DNA of 64,000 nt, from positions 25,999,899 to 26,063,898 of the forward strand of contig OZ022512.1 in NCBI GenBank assembly GCA_963989385.1, given 5' to 3'. Origin of the DNA: Ctena decussata (lineage: Eukaryota; Mollusca; Bivalvia; Lucinida; Lucinidae). Positions 59,135-64,000 of the stretch are shown here, piece by piece. A program made the translations under genes and the position numbers. Within the stretch, counting starts at the first letter, position 1; every line of letters starts with the position of its first letter. The notes below the pieces were generated by a model. It had not been told where the DNA came from. It saw only the letters and a program-made list of their open reading frames with translations, and did no database searches.

Positions 59135-61095
59135 TAGCTCACCTGAGCCAGAGGCTCCGGGGGAGCTTATAGGATGGTAAGGCTCCGGCGTCCGTCGTCC
59201 GTCCGTCCGTCGTCCGTCCGTCGTCCGTCCACAATTTCAAACGACTTCTCCTCTGAAACCGCTAGGCCGATTGTAACCAAATTTCATATAGAGCCTCCTG
59301 GGACCTTAGGAACGAAAAGTTGTTCAAACGGTCCTGGTCACATGACCAACATGGCCGCCATGCCCATTTATGGTAAAAACCTGAAAAAATCTTCTTCTCC
59401 ACAACCAATAGGTCAATGGTCTTGAAACTTGGTATGTAGCATCGGGTACACGAGTACTACCAAGATTGTTCAAATTATGACCTTGGGTTGACCTTGACCT
59501 TTTTTACGGTAAGGTCAAATTTGCTTACTCATGCTTTTATATGGCAAAATGCTGCAGCATAAGATATCTTGGAAACTGTTGAAGAATTTGGCCTAGAAAT
59601 TGGTACATACAGTCATCTTAATGACTACGTGAAGATTTATGAGTACAAGAGGTCAAGGTCATTCTTTGACCTTTGACCCTGAACTCTCATATTTTGACAA
59701 TATCAAACAATCTCCTCAAAAACCACAAAGCCAATTGTAACCAAATTTCATATAGATCCTCCAGGGGTTGAGGGAATGAAAATTTGTGCATATGGTCCAG
59801 GTCACATGACCAACATGGCCACCACGCCCATATATGGTAAGAACCTTTAAAAATCTTCTTCTCCAGAACCAGTAGACCGATGGCCTTGAAACTCGGTATG
59901 TAGCATTGGGTACTCAAGTACTATCAAGATTGTTCAAATTATGACCCTGGGTCAAATTTTACGGCAAGGTCAAATATGGGAAAATGCTAGAACATGAGAT
60001 TTCATGGAAAGTTTTGAAGATTTTGGCCTAAAAATTGGTACATAGAATCATCTTAATGAGTACATGAAGATTTTTGAGTACAAGAGGTCAATGTCATTCT
60101 TTGACCTTTGACCCAGAAATCTCAAATTTTGACAATTTCAAACAATCTGCTCTAAAACCACTGTGCCAATTGAAACCAAATTTCATATAGAGCCTCGAGG
60201 GGTTGATGGAATGAAAATATTTTCTAACGGTCCTGGACACATGACCAACATGGCTGCCATGCTCATATATAGTAAATACCTTTAAAAATCTTCTTCTCCA
60301 GAACCAATTGACTGATGGCCTTGAGACTTTGTAAGTAGCATTGGGTACTTGAGTACTATCAAGATTGTTCAAATTATGACCTTGTGTTGACCTTGACCTT
60401 TTGCAGCAAGGTCAAATATGGAAAAATGGTAGAACATAAGATTTCATGGAAAGTTTTGAAGAATTTGACCTAAAAAATTGGTATATACAGTTGTCTTAAT
60501 GAGTTCATGAAGAATTATGAGTACAAGACTTAGAGGTCAAGGTCATTTTTTTACCTTTGATCCAGATTGCTCATATTTTGACATTTTCAACCATTTCCTC
60601 AAAAGCCAAAGGGCCAATTGTGAACACATTTCATATAGAGCCTCCAGGGGTTGATTGAATGAAAATTTGTTCAAACGGTCCCGGTCACATGACCAACTTG
60701 GCCGCCATTACCGCTTACGGGATAAATCTTTAATATTTTCTTCCCCAGAACCAATACACCTATGGCCCTGAAACTTGGTAAATAGCATGGAGTACTAGAG
60801 TACCACCAAGACTGTTCAAATGGTGACCTTGGGTTTACCTTGACCTTTTTTGCGGCATGGTCAAATATGGGAAAATGCTAGAACATAAGATTTCATTGAA
60901 AGTTTTGGAGATTTTGGCCTAAAAATGGTATATATGGTTGTCTAATGAGTACATGAAGATTTATGAGTACAAGTGGTCATGGTCATTCTTTGACTTTTGA
61001 CCCAAAACTCATATTTTGACAATTTCAGACATGATAAGTATAAGCCACCTTGCCAATTGTTCAGGTGAGCGATTCAGGGCCTCATGGCCCTCTTG
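59135..61095 (+). mobile_element. Tandem-core element, ~460-bp units, complete
   Basis: Left end AGCTCACCTGAGCCAGAGGC: hairpin GAGCC-AGA-GGCTC, then a CCGTCGT-type tract. Four units follow (markers near 59422, 59886, 60321, 60769), growing more diverged to the right. Right end TCAGGTGAGCGATTCAGGGC, CTCAT, GGCCCTCTTGT. The first unit is almost identical to that of the copy at 58304, pointing to a recent duplication. It ends 516 bases before exon 2 of the BAMBI-like gene. Confidence 0.85.
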
Positions 61096-61253
61096 TTTTT
61101 GTATCTGTTTTGAATTTATACATTTTCGTTGTGAAGATCTAGGCTTGAAACGAAATTCTATATAGGGCCGCCCAATTCTCATAACGATATTCCCCAGGAG
61201 ACCCAATGGAAAGAACCCACTACTCCCACTTCCTGGCATCGCGTCTGTCTATA

Positions 61254-61453
61254 TAAGACACGAGAAAACCAACAAAGCGGTTGTACGCAAAGCGCAGACT
61301 CAGATCAGCCTGGGTATCCACCCAGTCCGATCAGAGTCTTCGCTTTGCGCTTAAAGGGTAGCTTGGGGTCTAAGCTGCCTCCATGCGGACAGCGAAGACT
61401 CTGATCAGGCTGGGTGCACAACCACTTTGTTGGTTTCTCTTGTGTTCTGGCTC
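61254..61453. mobile_element. GAGCCGCGACACGAC-family MITE (copy 7) with internal deletion
   Basis: AGACACGAGAAAACCAACAA, GCGCAGACTCAGATCAGCCT, then right arm GACTCTGATCAGGCTGGGTG joined straight to CACAACCACTTTGTTGG. About 35 bases of the right arm are missing. Confidence 0.8.
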
Positions 61454-61611
61454 AATGATGACAAACAGCAGTCTGTAAATTTAAAGTACTTGTTCTTCTT
61501 TAGGCTCAATCATTTGACGCAGACTCTAGAGGGACATAATTCTGTATATCTGGTAACACTATTATAGGCCGGTTGATATACAACTTTAACCCTATTTTCT
61601 CTGTATTTCAG

Positions 61612-61875
61612 GCAAACTCTTGTGTGAATGCTCAACAATCGACTGTCAGATTGAAAGACGCAAAAGTTGCGAGGCGGATCATTTTTGTTATGTAGAAAAT
61701 ATAAACTCTGTACTAACACGAGGCTGTATCAACGACAAGACGCCATTATTGTGTGAGAACCGGAAACCATCCAAACTTCCTTCCGGTCACTATGAGGAGT
61801 GGCCATATTTGTTTTGCTGCAAAGATGAGGATTATTGTAACCGAGAAATTGTTCCTGTAAAACCTACAGAGGAAG
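61612..61875 (+). CDS. BAMBI-like gene, exon 2: activin-receptor-type ectodomain
   Basis: Acceptor CTCTGTATTTCAG (AG 61610-61611); donor GAG GAA G|GTAAAA at 61875/61876; both junctions in phase 1. It encodes KLLCECSTIDC...CCKDEDYCN...VKPTEE. Ten cysteines are visible (CEC, C, C, C, C, C, CC, C), and the closing CCxxxxxCN box is the mark of the three-finger fold of activin/BMP receptor ectodomains. In the TGF-beta superfamily this fold binds ligand or co-receptor outside the cell. Length (87 whole codons) suits one such domain. The CEC start and the spacing to the terminal box resemble BAMBI more than kinase-bearing type I or II receptors, though exon 3 is what decides it. It could instead be an unrelated Ly6-type membrane protein, less likely. 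Confidence 0.88.
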
Positions 61876-62064
61876 GTAAAAATACGGCTATCATAATATT
61901 CTATTAAATTTTTGATTCAGTGGGAGACACAAAGACTAGATCATCTGCTTTAACCAATATATGTAAAAATTTATGTAATTTCCTCCCTCTGATTTTTTTT
62001 CTATAACTGTACTGGTTTCTGGCATCAATTGAGGGACATAATTCAAGTAGGTTTCAAGAATATT

Positions 62065-62221
62065 TCACATATCCAGCCAGCCGATTGGCGAAAACTGGAG
62101 CTTCCGGGTTAAAACCACCTGCCGTTCCGCAAGCAGAACGCGACTTTCTCACTTGTGCGCCGGCCGAGGTTCGCACATAAGGTAAAAGTCAGCACTCTTA
62201 ACCGCTAGGCCAAGGAGCCCA
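62065..62221 (-). mobile_element. Possible tRNA-derived SINE fragment in intron 2
   Basis: On the minus strand: GGGCTCCTTGGCCTAGCGGT then TAAGAGTGCTGACTTTTACC, tRNA-like box A, followed by a weak box B (GCGAACCTC) and a GC-richer body (GCGTTCTGCTTGCGGAACGG). Only one copy in the window, so support is limited. Confidence 0.45.
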
Positions 62222-62560
62222 AATTCTCTGAATGTTTGTAAAGCTTGTTTCTAGTCCCTTTGCAGCTTTATGCGATCAAGATTGCGTTCAATCATTTACA
62301 GTTGCAGTTTATCAATCGTGTACTCTCCGACGTTTATATATGCATGTACTTTTATTTTGCATATTTCATATTATATGCCCAAAACGAGTTGCTTTCATAT
62401 TACGCTATTTATGTCAAAGCAAAGCACATAAATCCATCACAAACACAAAGATGCATGCGTAACCCATAAAAAAAACGCTTCCACTACACTTCATTCTAGT
62501 TTCAGATAATATCGGCTGACCATGCATGCGTTTCTGTATTTCTGTTCTTTTTCGTTTCAG

Positions 62561-62940
62561 TTACAGTGACCCAGGTCAACATCATTCCAGATGAAAAGTA
62601 CAACCCATATGTTAGAGAAGAATTTGATGGCTCTAATACACCTTGCCCTAACTCGTCCAGTAGTGATAGCTCAAAACTCAACCCTATTTATATAGCAGTT
62701 CCAGTGGCTGGAGTCTGTGTTTTATTAGCTCTCATAATATTTGCAATGTACCTTTTAAGACGAAGAAACGATTTATATGCCAATTATGAAGCATATCAAT
62801 ATCATGAACAAATCGCAAAATTACAAAATAATAAACAAAGTGAAACAAAGAGTACCAGCTGTAATGGAACGCTAAATAGATGTACAGATAGTGAACGGTC
62901 ATCTCAAGGCAGTGAGACAAAGCTGTTTTTGAATGCGTGA
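62561..62940 (+). CDS. BAMBI-like gene, exon 3: transmembrane helix and short cytoplasmic tail
   Basis: Acceptor TTTTTCGTTTCAG (AG 62559-62560); TT completes a Val codon, then TVTQVNIIPDEK... to TGA at 62938-62940. A juxtamembrane NSSSSDSS stretch includes one N-glycosylation sequon. The helix IYIAVPVAGVCVLLALIIFA is followed by the stop-transfer RRRNDL and about 60 cytoplasmic residues (Ser/Thr/Asn-rich, ending KLFLNA). The AVP(V/I)AG start of the helix is like that of vertebrate BAMBI. There is no kinase domain, as expected for a pseudoreceptor that blocks BMP/activin/TGF-beta receptor complexes at the plasma membrane. The whole predicted protein is 236 residues; human BAMBI is 260. The tail is not similar enough by eye to claim conserved function. 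Confidence 0.85.
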
Positions 62941-63430
62941 TTGCGTGCTATCAAGATCATTTGTTGCCATAGTTACCATTCTTCCGTCATCAATACGTCA
63001 TAAATGGCGTTCAGGATTTCTCTAAACCGGTTTGTGTTTGTTGGAAAAGGTTTGAGTGTCTTTGGTTTAAGAGATAACTGTGGTATACGGTTTCCGTTTT
63101 AGGTTGTGGGAAATTTACAAGTTGTGACAGTTTGTTCTTATTCAGGTGTTCATCCATTTGTATCAGAGCCTTAGATAAGAGGGAGTATTTGGTGATAATT
63201 AGGGATAATTTTTGTTAATTCAGGATAAAAACATAAGTTGTGACCCCTCATCTGAACCGTTCAGATGAGGGGTAACAACATATGGTTTCAATGAGAAATA
63301 AAGAAAATTATCCCTCAATTATCATGAAATAACCCTCTTATCAGAGCTTTGATTTGTATATATTACACTATCACCTAGTTGCCATGAAACCGAAAATGAA
63401 ATTCGTCGAGTTGCCAATAAACCGGAAATG
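62941..63430 (+). other. Probable 3'UTR of the BAMBI-like gene, candidate poly(A) signals
   Basis: AATAAA at 63297-63302, within the right arm of a hAT-like MITE, and at 63416-63421. From 63379 to 63465 there are three imperfect ~30-bp units GTTGCCAT(N)AAACCGGAAAT. No transcript data, so the true end is unknown. Confidence 0.4.
63164..63351. mobile_element. hAT-like MITE, CAGAGCTCTAGATAAGAGGG family (copy 3)
   Basis: CAGAGCCTTAGATAAGAGGG, inner arm GATAATTAGGGATAATTTTT, central hairpin CCCCTCATCTGAACCGTTCA, right end CTCTTATCAGAGCTTTG. ATTTGTAT stands immediately outside both ends, an 8-bp duplication as for classical hAT elements. Central spacer shortened compared with copies 1 and 2. Confidence 0.85.
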
Positions 63431-63701
63431 AACATAATAGGTTGCCATTAAACCGGAAATTAAGTTTCAGGAACTAACCAGACGAACTGGAAGGTGAAAA
63501 TACGACAGTCTTTGGTGACACTTGAACAGACATATTAAACAACAGCTGTGGACAGGATATGGAACTTCCGCAAACAGTTGCAGACTGCAACATTCGAATC
63601 GTCATTTGTAAACGGGCGATAGCTTGTGTTTTGCTGCGGGGATTTTGATAAGGAGTAATGGATGCCAGATTCAAGATAAAGACGCATGCATTTGATGCCA
63701 T

Positions 63702-63769
63702 CTAGAAATGACATCACTGTTTTAGCCTCATACGATTGTAGGAGGCTAAAGTAGTAACTTCATTTCTAG
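63702..63769. repeat. Palindrome, CTAGAAATGACATCACTG
   Basis: CTAGAAATGACATCACTGTT, TTAGCCTC, ATACGATTGTAG, GAGGCTAA, AGTAGTAACTTCATTTCTAG. Confidence 0.75.
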
Positions 63770-63881
63770 CCATCATTTAGCAGCCCAGCCTGGGAGACTA
63801 CTTCTCTGTTTATCTGGTGTGCTAGGCATGTTTGCAAAGACACAGGAAATGTTTAAGAAGCCAAAGGCGTAGCTACCTATA

Positions 63882-63958
63882 CGGCAAATACGCAAGTGCG
63901 TATTGAAATTTTGTCAAAATTGACAAAATTTCAAAACGCACCTGCATATTTGCGTGCT
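63882..63958. repeat. Palindrome, GGCAAATACGCAAGTGCGTA
   Basis: GCAAATACGCAAGTGCGTAT, TGAAATTTTGTCAA, AATTGACAAAATTTCA, AAACGCACCTGCATATTTGC. A one-arm relative (GCAAATACGCCAGTACGTAT) is at 56410. Confidence 0.8.
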
Positions 63959-64000
63959 GAATATTTAGAAATTAGACAAGATTTCAATACCAATTACCAA

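Larger units (their letters stand above)
32567..61611 (+). other. BAMBI-like gene, intron 1 (~29 kb)
   Basis: GTAAGC donor at 32567; CTCTGTATTTCAG acceptor ending at 61611. It is filled with MITEs, SINEs, a minisatellite, a 1 kb TIR element and two tandem-core elements. I see no other exon in it on either strand. A small gene or extra UTR exon cannot be excluded. Confidence 0.65.

Noticed and set aside
61620..61907. Frame as a complete 95-residue protein starting at TTG
   Set aside because: The start is inside an exon after a clear acceptor, and the last residues run past a GTAAAA donor; treated as exon 2.

Overview
This is a eukaryotic, intron-rich, gene-poor window. It is most likely from a bivalve mollusc; I infer a heterodont/venerid-like clam but cannot fix the species. 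The reasons are GT-AG split exons, long AT-rich non-coding stretches, many palindromic MITEs, tRNA-derived SINEs, and tandem-core elements that start AGCTC(A/G)CCTGAGC and end in a GGGCC/GGCCC hairpin plus TCTTGT. Most short open frames are chance frames in repeats.

Layout. 1-3485: intron of a gene entering from the left, holding the 3' part of a tandem-core element and several MITEs. 3486-5044: the last coding exon of that gene, a low-complexity Pro/Gln/Ser then Arg-Gly/Tyr-rich (RGG-type) putative RNA-binding tail, with a 3'UTR and AATAAA near 5590. 5.6-32.4 kb: intergenic. It holds a 2.9 kb element with 19 copies of a ~146-bp unit, a second element with ~460-bp units, a PIF/Harbinger-like MITE, a broken non-LTR retrotransposon reverse transcriptase, and a 2.27 kb TTAA-flanked inverted-repeat element that carries a decayed C2H2 zinc-finger gene and no visible transposase.

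32500-62940: one three-exon gene on the + strand, put together here from phase-matched splice sites. It encodes a signal peptide, a ten-cysteine activin-receptor-type three-finger ectodomain ending CCKDEDYCN, one transmembrane helix and a short tail without a kinase, about 236 residues. This is the architecture of BAMBI, the BMP/activin pseudoreceptor. Intron 1 is about 29 kb and holds most of the repeats in the right half: hAT-like MITEs, nested SINEs, a 30-bp minisatellite, a 1 kb TIR element and two more tandem-core elements.

The most notable patterns are: (1) the BAMBI-like gene with its giant repeat-filled intron; (2) tandem-core elements with the same ends but unrelated cores, both cores dense in RGGTCA nuclear-receptor half-sites; (3) the zinc-finger-carrying TTAA element; (4) several datable insertions (SINE in SINE with a 13-bp duplication, MITE in MITE, MITE in reverse transcriptase). 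Family names for repeats are inferred from ends and target duplications read by eye; no database search was possible.
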